A stretch of 22,826 nt of DNA from Thalassospiraceae bacterium (GTDB lineage: Bacteria > Pseudomonadota > Alphaproteobacteria > Rhodospirillales > Magnetovibrionaceae), in NCBI GenBank assembly GCA_030638205.1, contig DAOWFB010000146.1:1-22826 (forward strand), read 5' to 3'. Positions 1-7,771 of this stretch are shown one piece after another. Both the position numbers and the translations under genes were made by a program. Numbering within the stretch: the stretch's first letter is position 1; each line of letters opens with the position of its first letter. Below the pieces are notes generated by a model, which did not search any database, was not told the DNA's origin, and saw only the letters and a list, made by a program, of their open reading frames with translations.

Positions 1-587
1 AACAATTTGTAAATCATCCCAAAGACACCACCGAAGAAAACATACAGGCCCGTGCCCGTGGGGTAATTTTAATGGCGATTTCAAATAAATTTGGCTACAT
101 GGTACTTTCAACCGGAAATAAATCAGAAATGTCGGTTGGTTATGCCACCCTTTATGGCGACATGTGCGGCGGCTATTCGGTTTTAAAAGATGTTTATAAA
201 ACCCGCGTCTGGGAGCTTTGCCATTGGAGAAACGAGTGGAGAAATTTACATCATAGCGAAATGTTTATGGGGCCCGATGGTCAGGTAATGCCTGAACGGG
301 TAATTACCAAAGCCCCCAGTGCTGAGCTAAAACCAGACCAAACCGATCAGGATAGCCTGCCATCATATAAAGAATTAGATGATATATTGCATTCGTTAAT
401 TGAGCTTGAATTGCCAACTGAGCAAATAATCAAACGTGGGCATTCAGCAGAAACAGTTGCTCGCGTCTGGCAAATGGTTGATAACGCTGAATACAAACGC
501 AGACAGGCCCCACCGGGGGTAAAGATTTCATCCCGTGCATTTGGTCGCGATAGGCGTTATCCAATAACCAACGGTTTTAGGCCCTAA
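1..587 (+). CDS. nadE: Glutamine-dependent NAD+ synthetase, C-terminal part (5' end outside window)
   Basis: Last step of NAD biosynthesis: ATP-dependent amidation of nicotinic acid adenine dinucleotide to NAD+ in the cytoplasm. The reading frame is open from base 3, before the first ATG at 72, so the gene enters the window already under way and about 194 C-terminal residues are visible. They carry the ATP-pyrophosphatase synthetase signature: [12 protein letters not shown], then STGNKSE, then [20 protein letters not shown]. The end, [11 protein letters not shown], is typical of bacterial NadE. The N-terminal nitrilase-like glutaminase domain expected in the two-domain form would lie upstream, so whether this is the glutamine- or ammonia-dependent type cannot be seen directly. 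The size and sequence style of the tail favour the glutamine-dependent type. gltX follows after 46 bases. Confidence 0.9.
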   Translation, partial: QFVNHPKDTTEENIQARARGVILMAISNKFGYMVLSTGNKSEMSVGYATLYGDMCGGYSVLKDVYKTRVWELCHWRNEWRNLHHSEMFMGPDGQVMPERVITKAPSAELKPDQTDQDSLPSYKELDDILHSLIELELPTEQIIKRGHSAETVARVWQMVDNAEYKRRQAPPGVKISSRAFGRDRRYPITNGFRP

Positions 588-633
588 AAAGAAAAATTAA
601 TTTTTTTTATAAATTATTGAAAAGTATATATTT

Positions 634-1965
634 ATGAGCACCACCTTACGTTTTGCCCCCAGTCCCACCGGTTTATTGCATGTTGGCAATGCCAGAATGG
701 CGCTTATTAATTGGCTCTATGCCAAAAAAACTGGCGGTAATTTTATACTGCGCCTCGATGATACCGATGCCCTGCGCTCAAAGCCTGAATTTGCCACGGC
801 CATCGAACAAGACCTTGCATGGCTGGGCTTGAATTGGGCTACGGTGGAACGCCAGTCGAGCCGCCTCGGTGCATATGATGCAGCCTTTGAAAAACTTTCC
901 AGCACTGGGCGAATATATGCTTGCTATGAAACTGCCGAAGAGCTTGATTATATGCGAAAGCGTCTTAGGGCGCGCAATATGCCACCCATATATACCAGAC
1001 CAGATGAAAAAAAACTGGCTGAATATATGGCTGAGGACCGCAAGCCGCACTGGCGTTTTAGCTTAACCGAAGGCGCAATTGATTTTGACGATCTTGTTCG
1101 TGGCCCGGTTCATTTTGAAACCAAAAATCTTTCCGACCCGGTAATCAGGCGCGAAGACGGAACATGGCTTTATATGCTGCCCAGCGCCATAGATGATATT
1201 GATATGGGTGTTACCCATGTTGTTCGGGGCGAAGACCATGTGGCTAATACCGCCTTGCAGGTGCAAATGATTGAGGCGTTAATTGATGCTGGTGGCAGCG
1301 TTCCAATTTTTGCTCATTTGCCACTGTTGACCGATATGGACGGTGGCGGCCTTTCAAAACGTAGTGGCTCACTTTCATTGCAGGACTTGCGCGAAGATGG
1401 AATAGAGCCCTTGGCCTTGGCAAGCTATCTTGCCCATATGGGAACGTCAGATGATATTGCCATTGCTGCTCATATAAATGAGCTGGCAGATACTTTTGAT
1501 TTTTCCCATTTTGGTCGCGGTACGCCAAAGTTTGATTTTAATAAATTGCTTGGTCTTAATGCTGCCGCCATTCATGCAATGGATTTTGCCGATGCCAAAG
1601 ACCGATTGCCAGACGGCGCAAGCGAAGATTTCTGGTTGGCCGTGCGCGAAAACCTGACCCGAGTTTCTGATGCCAAAGAATGGTTTGATGTTTGCTTTGC
1701 TGATGCCACACCTGTTATTGCCGATGAAGATAAAGATTTTATTGTGGCGGCTGCCGGTTTGCTGCCTGCGGGTGAGCCCAATGGTGATACCTGGGGTAAT
1801 TGGACAAAAGCCATCAAGGAAAAAACCGGGCGCAAGGGCAAGGGCTTGTTCATGCCATTAAGGCTGGCGCTAACCGGGGCCGACCACGGACCGGAATTAA
1901 AAACATTGCTGCCTTTGATGGGGCGGGAAAAAGCGTTAGAAAGACTTTCTGGAAATAAAGGTTAA
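634..1965 (+). CDS. gltX: Glutamyl-tRNA synthetase
   Basis: Class I aminoacyl-tRNA synthetase that charges tRNA with glutamate. At 443 residues it is close to the usual bacterial length. The HIGH-type signature is HVGN at residues 16-19, after FAPSPTG. The RLDDTD stretch at 40-45 matches the family RxEDTD motif with Asp for Glu. The second ATP-binding motif reads LSKRSG at 240-245, preceded by three glycines rather than the Lys of canonical KLSKR. The GluRS catalytic region VVRGEDH lies at 197-202. Many alphaproteobacteria carry two GluRS paralogues, and the altered KLSKR and short C-terminal anticodon-binding part are compatible with the divergent copy. I cannot tell whether it charges tRNA-Glu only or also tRNA-Gln. 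ATG at 634 has only a weak upstream purine stretch. cysS follows within 6 bases, so the pair is probably co-transcribed. Confidence 0.96.
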   Translation: MSTTLRFAPSPTGLLHVGNARMALINWLYAKKTGGNFILRLDDTDALRSKPEFATAIEQDLAWLGLNWATVERQSSRLGAYDAAFEKLSSTGRIYACYETAEELDYMRKRLRARNMPPIYTRPDEKKLAEYMAEDRKPHWRFSLTEGAIDFDDLVRGPVHFETKNLSDPVIRREDGTWLYMLPSAIDDIDMGVTHVVRGEDHVANTALQVQMIEALIDAGGSVPIFAHLPLLTDMDGGGLSKRSGSLSLQDLREDGIEPLALASYLAHMGTSDDIAIAAHINELADTFDFSHFGRGTPKFDFNKLLGLNAAAIHAMDFADAKDRLPDGASEDFWLAVRENLTRVSDAKEWFDVCFADATPVIADEDKDFIVAAAGLLPAGEPNGDTWGNWTKAIKEKTGRKGKGLFMPLRLALTGADHGPELKTLLPLMGREKALERLSGNKG

Positions 1966-1971
1966 ATTATT

Positions 1972-3360
1972 TTGACGATTAAACTTCACAACACACTAAC
2001 CAAAACAAAAGAGGTCTTCACACCATTAGATCCTAAAAACGTGCGCATGTATGTGTGCGGGCCAACGGTTTATGATTTTGCCCATATTGGCAATGCTCGG
2101 CCCGTGGTGGTGTTTGATGTTTTGGCTAATTTTTTGCGTCATGCTTATGGCAAAAATAATGTTACCTACGTTCGCAATATCACCGATGTTGATGACAAAA
2201 TAATCAATAGGGCGATCGAGACCGGCGAAGATATTTCCACCATTACATCTAAAACAGAAAAAGCATTTCATGATGACATGGCGGCGTTGGGCGCAAGCCA
2301 GCCCGATATGGAGCCCCGCGCAACCGAGCATATCCCTGAAATGATAAGCATTATCAACAAACTAATTGAAAAGGGACACGCCTACGAGGCCGATGGTCAT
2401 GTGCTTTTTTCGGTCAGCAGTTTTTCTGAATATGGCGCATTATCAGGGCGCAACCGCGATGAAATGATAGCGGGCGCCAGGGTTGAGGTCGCGCCTTATA
2501 AAAAAGATCCTGCCGATTTTGTACTATGGAAACCTTCAACTGACGACCAGCCTGGATGGGAAAGCCCATGGGGGCCAAATAACGGACGCGGTCGCCCCGG
2601 TTGGCATCTGGAATGTTCAGCCATGAGCGAAAAACATTTGGGCGAAACGTTTGATATTCACGGCGGCGGACAGGATTTAATTTTCCCCCATCATGAAAAC
2701 GAAATAGCGCAAAGCTGCTGCGCCTTTGATAATAAAATTATGGCGCAGGTGTGGATGCATAACGGCTATTTGATGAGTGAAGGTGAAAAAATGTCAAAGT
2801 CACTTGGCAATTTTTACACTGTGCATGATTTGTTGGATGAATTTCCCGGCGAAGCCATTCGTTTAGCCTTGCTAAAAACCCATTACCGTCAACCGCTTGA
2901 TTTCAGAAAAGACGGATTACGTGAAGCTAAAAAAGAACTTGATGAGTTTTACCTTGCGTTACGTAATTTATCAGATGACGGCAGTAATTTAGAAACCATA
3001 CCCGATGATGTGCTCAATGCTCTTGGTGATGATTTAAATACTCCAAAGGCGTTATCCATTTTGTTTGATTTAAAAACAAAATTAAATACCGCCGATAGCG
3101 ACACAAAGCCTGCCATTCGCAATCAGTTATTGGCTAGTGGTAAAATGTTAGGGCTATTGAGTGCAAACCCCGAAGAATGGTTGCGCGGCGCAAGCAGCGA
3201 TGGGTTGAGCGACGATACAATAGAAGAAAAAATAAACGCCCGTATCGAAGCGCGTGCAAACAAAGATTTTGCAACCTCCGATGCAATTCGTGATGAATTG
3301 CTTGAAAGTGGAATTATAATCGAAGATGGAGCTGACGGCACAAGCTGGCGCAGGTCTTAA
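1972..3360 (+). CDS. cysS: Cysteinyl-tRNA synthetase (TTG start)
   Basis: Charges tRNA-Cys in the cytoplasm. The 462 residues match the family length. The signature region CGPTVYDFAHIGNARP spans residues 29-44: Cys29 is the first zinc ligand and HIGN (38-41) is the HIGH motif. Further zinc ligands fall in WHLECSAM and in the HHENE segment. KMSKS is at 273-277, followed by LGNF. The start must be TTG at 1972: an in-frame TAA (the gltX stop) lies three codons upstream, and the next ATG is at residue 26, inside the conserved core. An AAAGG ribosome-binding sequence at 1957-1961 precedes it by 10 bases. The 6-base gap after gltX argues for co-transcription and possibly coupled translation. A 33-bp tandem repeat lies just beyond the stop. 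Confidence 0.97.
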   Translation: MTIKLHNTLTKTKEVFTPLDPKNVRMYVCGPTVYDFAHIGNARPVVVFDVLANFLRHAYGKNNVTYVRNITDVDDKIINRAIETGEDISTITSKTEKAFHDDMAALGASQPDMEPRATEHIPEMISIINKLIEKGHAYEADGHVLFSVSSFSEYGALSGRNRDEMIAGARVEVAPYKKDPADFVLWKPSTDDQPGWESPWGPNNGRGRPGWHLECSAMSEKHLGETFDIHGGGQDLIFPHHENEIAQSCCAFDNKIMAQVWMHNGYLMSEGEKMSKSLGNFYTVHDLLDEFPGEAIRLALLKTHYRQPLDFRKDGLREAKKELDEFYLALRNLSDDGSNLETIPDDVLNALGDDLNTPKALSILFDLKTKLNTADSDTKPAIRNQLLASGKMLGLLSANPEEWLRGASSDGLSDDTIEEKINARIEARANKDFATSDAIRDELLESGIIIEDGADGTSWRRS

Positions 3361-3367
3361 TTGGTTT

Positions 3368-3441
3368 GGCCGAGAAGTAGAGCGGCATTAAATATGTCTG
3401 GGCCGAGAAGTAGAGCGGCATTAAATATGGTTGGGCCGAGA
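3368..3441. repeat. 33-bp tandem repeat, about 2.2 copies
   Basis: Two consecutive 33-base units (3368-3400 and 3401-3433) are identical over their first 29 bases, beginning GGCCGAGAAGTAGAGCGG. A third unit breaks off after GGCCGAGA (3434-3441). They fill the gap between the convergent ends of cysS and the 3447-3947 gene. Each unit contains the short inverted repeat GCCG/CGGC around a 10-base loop, followed by an AT-rich stretch but no clear T-tract. Transcript-end structure is therefore possible but not shown. No open frame of interest runs through it on the + strand. Confidence 0.85.
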
Positions 3442-3446
3442 TAACA

Positions 3447-3947
3447 TCAACCGATAAGATTATCAATTTCCGACTGGTCCATGGTGGTGGCCGAACCATG
3501 AATGTTGGCACCGGCCATATCCATTAATTTTTGAATTATCTCTGATAATGCCTTGGCATTTACGCGAACAAGATCCATATCACCACGTTCGATGTCTGCC
3601 TCAAGGCGTTCAACCGTTGTGCCGATTAGATGATTTATTTGTTTGATGTTTTGTTCAAACGGTTCTTTGAATTTTGGCGGTACATGATCGTATGCTTCAA
3701 CTGCTAAATTTTTATCGGCAATGGTGCTGTCGCGAAAATGATCTTTATAATATTTGGGCGCCCATTCTTTTGCTTCTTCTAAAAGCTCGGGCATGTCGGC
3801 CAGCATTTCCAGCGTCATGACTACTTCATTAAAATGATTAAGGTAATCAGTTGCCAGCAAAGTCTGGGCGTTAACATTGGTACCTTCGGCGCGGGCGCGA
3901 AAATCTAGGTAGGCATCATCATGCTCAAAATCTACTTCGTCGCCCAT
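3447..3947 (-). CDS. Conserved-looking cytoplasmic protein of unknown function with FliM-like C-terminal peptide
   Basis: Not a family I can name. The product is 166 residues, acidic and predicted largely helical, with no signal peptide or membrane segment. The start is ATG at 3947: it is preceded by a good GAGGA ribosome-binding site seven bases upstream. The same frame runs open further upstream to 4103, but that 52-residue extension is rich in Arg, Pro and Trp and unlike the rest, so I exclude it. Recognisable stretches are TDYLNHFNEVVMTLEML, DMPELLEEAKEW and YKDHFRDS. The final eleven residues, MDQSEIDNLIG, resemble the LSQxEIDALL peptide at the N-terminus of the flagellar switch protein FliM, which binds phosphorylated CheY. 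This tail is seen directly. A link to chemotaxis is inference only, and no flagellar gene is nearby. It is transcribed toward cysS and divergently from cimA. Confidence 0.75.
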   Translation of the reverse strand: MGDEVDFEHDDAYLDFRARAEGTNVNAQTLLATDYLNHFNEVVMTLEMLADMPELLEEAKEWAPKYYKDHFRDSTIADKNLAVEAYDHVPPKFKEPFEQNIKQINHLIGTTVERLEADIERGDMDLVRVNAKALSEIIQKLMDMAGANIHGSATTMDQSEIDNLIG

Positions 3948-4237
3948 ACTCGTTTCCTCAAAATAAATCCACCTACGGCCAAATGCCGGGTGGGCAGTCC
4001 TTGCGCAGCGTGGTGGCCTGTCTTGCCGAGCTATGCCTTGCCAAGTCTTAACATAGGTAGAGAATAGCCCCTTAAATGCCCTGCGCCAAGGCGGCTTTGC
4101 CATATTTGGCAGCCCATTTGGCAGAGAAGCCCTTGTATCAATGGAAAATATTCGGCATTCTTCGCGTTTTACGGTGTAAATTGAGGCTTTTATGCTGAGA
4201 GCACTTTAATTATTGATGTGACGATGGAGTAAGCCCA
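3948..4237. other. Divergent intergenic region upstream of cimA and the 3447-3947 gene
   Basis: About 290 bases without a convincing gene. It must hold promoters for both divergent genes, but I could not pick -35/-10 pairs with confidence. A near-direct repeat ATTTGGCAG occurs twice within about 15 bases around 4105-4125. TTGAGG near 4181 followed by TTAATT after 19 bases is a poor promoter match toward cimA. I saw no riboswitch, T-box or leader-peptide attenuator. Confidence 0.4.
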
Positions 4238-5851
4238 ATGGGCAAAGAACGAGTTTATATATACGACACAACCCTTCGTGACGGGGCCCAGACCCAAGGC
4301 GTGGATTTTGGCCCAGCCGACAAGCAAGCGGTTGCGCGCGAGCTTGATAATTTGGGTATCGATTATGTCGAGGGCGGTTGGCCCGGTGCCAACCCCACTG
4401 ATGACACTTTTTTTGCCAAACTGCCGGACATGAAGCACGCTCGCATAACCGCGTTTGGCATGACCCGTCGTGCTGGACGCGGTACCGACAACGACCCCGG
4501 CCTTAATGCGCTACTGAATGTTGATGTTGATGCAATCTGTATGGTTGGAAAAACATGGGACCATCACGTTGATGTGGCATTAGAAATAACCCATGATGAA
4601 AACACCGCCATGATTTCAGATTCAATTAAATACGCTACCGCCAAAGGCAAAGAAGTTTTATTTGATGCCGAACATTTTTTTGATGGTTATAAGGCCAATC
4701 CAGAATTTGCAATGGTCAGCATTCAAGCAGCGGTTGATGCCGGTGCCCGTTGGGTGGTTCTGTGTGATACCAACGGTGGAACATTGCCGTTTGAAGTAGA
4801 AGAAATTGTTGGCAAAGTGGTTAAGGTCATTCCGGGTGATAAAATAGGTATCCATGCTCACGATGATACTGGAAATGCGGTTGCCAATTCGTTGGCCGCG
4901 GTGCGTGCCGGTGCCAGGCAGGTGCAAGGCACAATCAATGGATTGGGCGAACGCTGCGGTAATGCAAACCTTGTAAGCCTGATACCAACCCTTAATTTAA
5001 AAATGGGTTTTGATACAGGCGTTGATGCGGCTGGCCTTAAACATCTTACTTACGTTTCACATATGTTGGATGAGCGTCTCAATCGTGCGCCTGATCGTCA
5101 TGCACCATATGTCGGCGGTTCAGCTTTTGCCCATAAAGGCGGGCTTCATGTTTCGGCGGTGGAAAAAGACCCAACGTGTTATGAGCACGTAACACCTGAA
5201 AGTGTTGGCAACCTACGCCACATTGTTGTTTCGGATCAGGCTGGACGTTCAAACATAATGGCGCGTTTTCGCGAAATTGGTATTGATGTTGACCCCAAGG
5301 ACAAACGGGTCGAACGCTTGTTAGAAGAAGTAAAAGAAAACGAACTTGCTGGTTTTTCTTATGATGGGGCCGAGGCCAGTTTTGAATTATTAGCCCGGCG
5401 CGCACTTGGTGGTGTTCCTGATTATTTTCAATGTTCAAGCTTTCGCGTTATTGATGAAAGACGCTGGAACGCAAAAGGCGAACTTATAACCCTGTCAGAA
5501 GCAACCGTAAGAGTTGCTCTTAAGGGCGGGCACGAAATGGCGGTTGCCGAAGGTAACGGCCCGGTTAATGCGCTGGATGCCGCTTTGCGCAAGGTTTTGT
5601 TACGGCTTTATCCTGAATTGGCCAGCCTCAAGCTGGTTGATTACAAGGTTCGTATTTTATCACCATCAGAAGCAACCGCAGCGGTAACCCGGGTTATGAT
5701 AGAATCAGCCGATGATAAGGGAAATCACTGGTCAACCGTTGGGGTTTCGGCAAACGTTATTGATGCATCTTATAATGCGCTTCGCGATTCCATTATTTAT
5801 ATGTTGCATACTCAGGGTGTTCCCGCCGCAGGCTCTGTAGAAGCAAAATAA
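4238..5851 (+). CDS. cimA: (R)-citramalate synthase
   Basis: Condenses pyruvate with acetyl-CoA to (R)-citramalate, the first step of the threonine-independent route to 2-oxobutanoate and isoleucine. The 537-residue product belongs to the LeuA/HMG-CoA-lyase-like superfamily. YDTTLRDGAQTQG at residues 9-21 holds the metal- and substrate-binding Arg14-Asp15. The HAHDDTGNA motif near 207 supplies the metal-binding histidines, and GTINGLGERCGNANL follows. The C-terminal third looks like the LeuA-type allosteric dimer domain, where isoleucine would inhibit. The second half of LRDGAQTQGVDF and the length fit the citramalate-synthase subgroup better than 2-isopropylmalate synthase or homocitrate synthase, but the keto-acid preference is inferred. 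The ATG has a GGAG site eight bases upstream. The TrmJ-type gene begins one base after the stop, so the two are co-transcribed. Confidence 0.92.
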   Translation: MGKERVYIYDTTLRDGAQTQGVDFGPADKQAVARELDNLGIDYVEGGWPGANPTDDTFFAKLPDMKHARITAFGMTRRAGRGTDNDPGLNALLNVDVDAICMVGKTWDHHVDVALEITHDENTAMISDSIKYATAKGKEVLFDAEHFFDGYKANPEFAMVSIQAAVDAGARWVVLCDTNGGTLPFEVEEIVGKVVKVIPGDKIGIHAHDDTGNAVANSLAAVRAGARQVQGTINGLGERCGNANLVSLIPTLNLKMGFDTGVDAAGLKHLTYVSHMLDERLNRAPDRHAPYVGGSAFAHKGGLHVSAVEKDPTCYEHVTPESVGNLRHIVVSDQAGRSNIMARFREIGIDVDPKDKRVERLLEEVKENELAGFSYDGAEASFELLARRALGGVPDYFQCSSFRVIDERRWNAKGELITLSEATVRVALKGGHEMAVAEGNGPVNALDAALRKVLLRLYPELASLKLVDYKVRILSPSEATAAVTRVMIESADDKGNHWSTVGVSANVIDASYNALRDSIIYMLHTQGVPAAGSVEAK

Positions 5852-5852
5852 T

Positions 5853-6665
5853 ATGAGCGCAACCAGCACCAGTGTTCGCCGTCCATCAAAAAAAACTGCC
5901 ATGGAAAAATCAGAGCAGGGCAATAACGGCCCGGCGATAATACTTATCGAGCCGCAAATGGCCGAGAATATCGGCATGGTGGCGCGCGCCATGTTAAATA
6001 GCGAACTTTACGACCTTCGCCTTGTTCGCCCGCGTGATGGCTGGCCCAATGAACGGGCTTATCCGCCATCATCGGGTGCCGACGTGGTTTTGGACAAGGT
6101 CAGCGTATTTGAAACCACCACCGATGCCATTGCTGACCTTAGCCATGTGTACGCCACCACCGCACGCGCACGCGATATGTCAAAAGATGTATTCACACCC
6201 AAAAAAGCCGCCAGCCAAATTCATGAGGCATCAAAGGGCGGGGGCAAATGCGGTGTGTTATTTGGGCGCGAGGCATGGGGCCTTAACAATGACGATGTTG
6301 CGCTTTCCGATAGTATTTTGATGGTGCCACTAAATCCGGCTTTTTCGTCACTAAATCTGGCACAGGCGGTATTGCTTATTGGTTATGAATGGTATCAGGC
6401 AGGTATTGATGACGAACGCCTAGGTGAAACATTTGAAATAAGAAACGATACTAGACCCGCAACCAAAGAAGAGCTGGTTGGTTTTTTTGAACATCTAGAA
6501 GGCGAATTAGACGAAAGTGGTTTTTTGCGTGTTGCGGCCAGCCGCCCGAACATGGTTCGTAATTTAAGAAATCTTTTTAATCGTGCGCGCATGACCGAAC
6601 AAGAAGTCCGTTCCATGCGTGGGGTTGTGGCATCGCTGGCGCGTGCGCATAAAAGAAAAAAATAA
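5853..6665 (+). CDS. trmJ: TrmJ-type SPOUT RNA methyltransferase (tRNA 2'-O-ribose, position 32)
   Basis: SPOUT-superfamily methyltransferase that uses S-adenosylmethionine to methylate ribose 2'-OH groups. By resemblance to E. coli TrmJ the target is nucleotide 32 of tRNA. The 270-residue product shows the three family motifs: EPQMAENIGMVARAM (33-47), VLFGREAWGLNNDDV (135-149) and MVPLNPAFSSLNLAQAV (157-173). The latter two form the knotted cofactor site. The N-terminal 26 or so residues are Ser/Lys-rich and precede the conserved core, so Met17 (5901) is an alternative start. I keep ATG 5853 because it sits one base behind the cimA stop. A basic C-terminus (HKRKK) may help RNA binding. The gene converges on coq7, with only two bases between the stops. 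Confidence 0.86.
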   Translation: MSATSTSVRRPSKKTAMEKSEQGNNGPAIILIEPQMAENIGMVARAMLNSELYDLRLVRPRDGWPNERAYPPSSGADVVLDKVSVFETTTDAIADLSHVYATTARARDMSKDVFTPKKAASQIHEASKGGGKCGVLFGREAWGLNNDDVALSDSILMVPLNPAFSSLNLAQAVLLIGYEWYQAGIDDERLGETFEIRNDTRPATKEELVGFFEHLEGELDESGFLRVAASRPNMVRNLRNLFNRARMTEQEVRSMRGVVASLARAHKRKK

Positions 6666-6667
6666 AA

Positions 6668-7243
6668 TTAAACCCGTTCCGAAACCCAAATGGCAAACCG
6701 GGTTCCGGTTTTAATGGCGTTGGATAAAACCGGATATCCCGGTGCCTCTTCGGCGCCGTTTTCATATCCGATGTCGCGATGTTCTAATTCTTCTTGGCGA
6801 AATTTTATGCAGGTATCGCGCAACTCTTTTTCATCGTCGCCTAATATCTCGATTTGTTTTTGGTAATGTTCATCAATTACTTCTTCAACCGCAACGGTGC
6901 AAGCCATGGCCGCCTTTTCACCCAGCAATGCGGTTCCCGCACCTAACATAAAACCCGCCACATGCCATATGGGCGTCATTGCGGTTGGCCGCACGTTTCT
7001 ATTCGATACCATGTCAGAAAAAGTTTTTAGGTGAACGTCCTCTTGTTCTTTCATGTGGGCAATTGTTTTGCCCTTGGGCCCACGGCCCAACACCGCAAGC
7101 TGGCCCTGATAAATACGCACCGCACCCAATTCACCGGCTTGGTCAACGCGTATCATACGATCAAGCAGTTGGTCTTTGCTTAGGTCGCCGGGCATTGTTC
7201 CGCCTATTGGCGTGGTGGTGGGGGGTGTGGTTGTTTTTGCCAT
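6668..7243 (-). CDS. coq7: Ubiquinone biosynthesis hydroxylase Coq7 (di-iron)
   Basis: Performs the penultimate hydroxylation of the ubiquinone ring (demethoxyubiquinol to demethylubiquinol) at the cytoplasmic membrane. The 191-residue protein has the carboxylate-bridged di-iron ligands expected of the family: Glu38 in RVDQAGE, Glu68 and His71 in EQEDVH, a Glu in AVEEVIDEHY (120/121), and Glu152 and His155 in EELEH. The C-terminus ends in a short hydrophobic stretch, TRFAIWVSERV. This is the bacterial Coq7 form rather than the flavin enzyme UbiF, and implies an aerobic, ubiquinone-using cell. It is last in the yqaA-dsbB-coq7 cluster, 17 bases behind dsbB. No strong ribosome-binding site precedes the ATG. 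The DsbB-Coq7 pairing is suggestive because DsbB passes electrons to ubiquinone. Confidence 0.96.
   Translation of the reverse strand: MAKTTTPPTTTPIGGTMPGDLSKDQLLDRMIRVDQAGELGAVRIYQGQLAVLGRGPKGKTIAHMKEQEDVHLKTFSDMVSNRNVRPTAMTPIWHVAGFMLGAGTALLGEKAAMACTVAVEEVIDEHYQKQIEILGDDEKELRDTCIKFRQEELEHRDIGYENGAEEAPGYPVLSNAIKTGTRFAIWVSERV
6695..6712 (+). terminator. Possible terminator hairpin downstream of trmJ
   Basis: A perfect 7-bp inverted repeat, AAACCGG and CCGGTTT around a GTT loop, followed by a short T-run, lies 29 bases past the trmJ stop. It sits inside the 3' coding end of the convergent coq7. The hairpin is visible; terminator function is inferred and the T-tract is short. Confidence 0.35.
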
Positions 7244-7260
7244 AAATTATGAATTTCGTT

Positions 7261-7767
7261 TTATTTGCCCGTCTTAATTTGCCTGAGGCCAAAAAACGCC
7301 AGCCCCGCCAAGAAGCTTGAGAATAATACATTCCACGTCGCCATGGAAATGCCCAGAATTGTCCAATCGACCTCGTCACATGGTTTGGGGATGGATTTTT
7401 GTATATTTTTAAGCATTTCAGCCGGGCTTTTAGATATTTCCCCGGTGGATGAGCATCCGGTGGCGGCTGCCCACCAATGTTGCTCAACCCCCACATGGTA
7501 AAAAGCTAATCCCCCCTCAAATATAAATACGGCAATCAGCATGGCCATTATGGCCTTTGCAAAATCTGGGCGAAATAACGCAACCAATGCCAATGCTATG
7601 GCCAATGCAAATGGTATGCGTTGGTATAGACATAAAATACACGGCTCTAAATCAAATACGTATTGGGCTATATAGGCACCGGCCAGTGCCGCGACGCTGG
7701 CACCCAACATTAGCAATGGATAGAGACGCTTATGGTTTATGTGGGGGCGCATATTAGGCATGGGCAT
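7261..7767 (-). CDS. dsbB: Disulfide bond formation protein B
   Basis: Inner-membrane oxidoreductase that reoxidises periplasmic DsbA and hands the electrons to quinone. The 168-residue product has the expected four hydrophobic segments. The first catalytic pair is Cys43-Ile-Leu-Cys46 (EPCILCLYQR). The second periplasmic pair is Cys105 (ATGCSSTG) and Cys130 (KPCDEVDW). All four catalytic cysteines are therefore present. ATG 7767 lies four bases beyond the stop of yqaA, which suggests translational coupling, and coq7 follows 17 bases later. A second ATG two codons in (MPMPNM) could also serve as start. Confidence 0.95.
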   Translation of the reverse strand: MPMPNMRPHINHKRLYPLLMLGASVAALAGAYIAQYVFDLEPCILCLYQRIPFALAIALALVALFRPDFAKAIMAMLIAVFIFEGGLAFYHVGVEQHWWAAATGCSSTGEISKSPAEMLKNIQKSIPKPCDEVDWTILGISMATWNVLFSSFLAGLAFFGLRQIKTGK

Positions 7768-7771
7768 CAGT

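Noticed and set aside
3368..3441. Possible CRISPR array
   Set aside because: The 33-base units abut directly with no unique spacers, there are only about two copies, and there are no cas genes.
3948..4103. N-terminal extension of the 3447-3947 gene up to 4103
   Set aside because: The 52 extra residues are Arg/Pro/Trp-rich and unlike the rest, while ATG 3947 has a good GAGGA site seven bases upstream.
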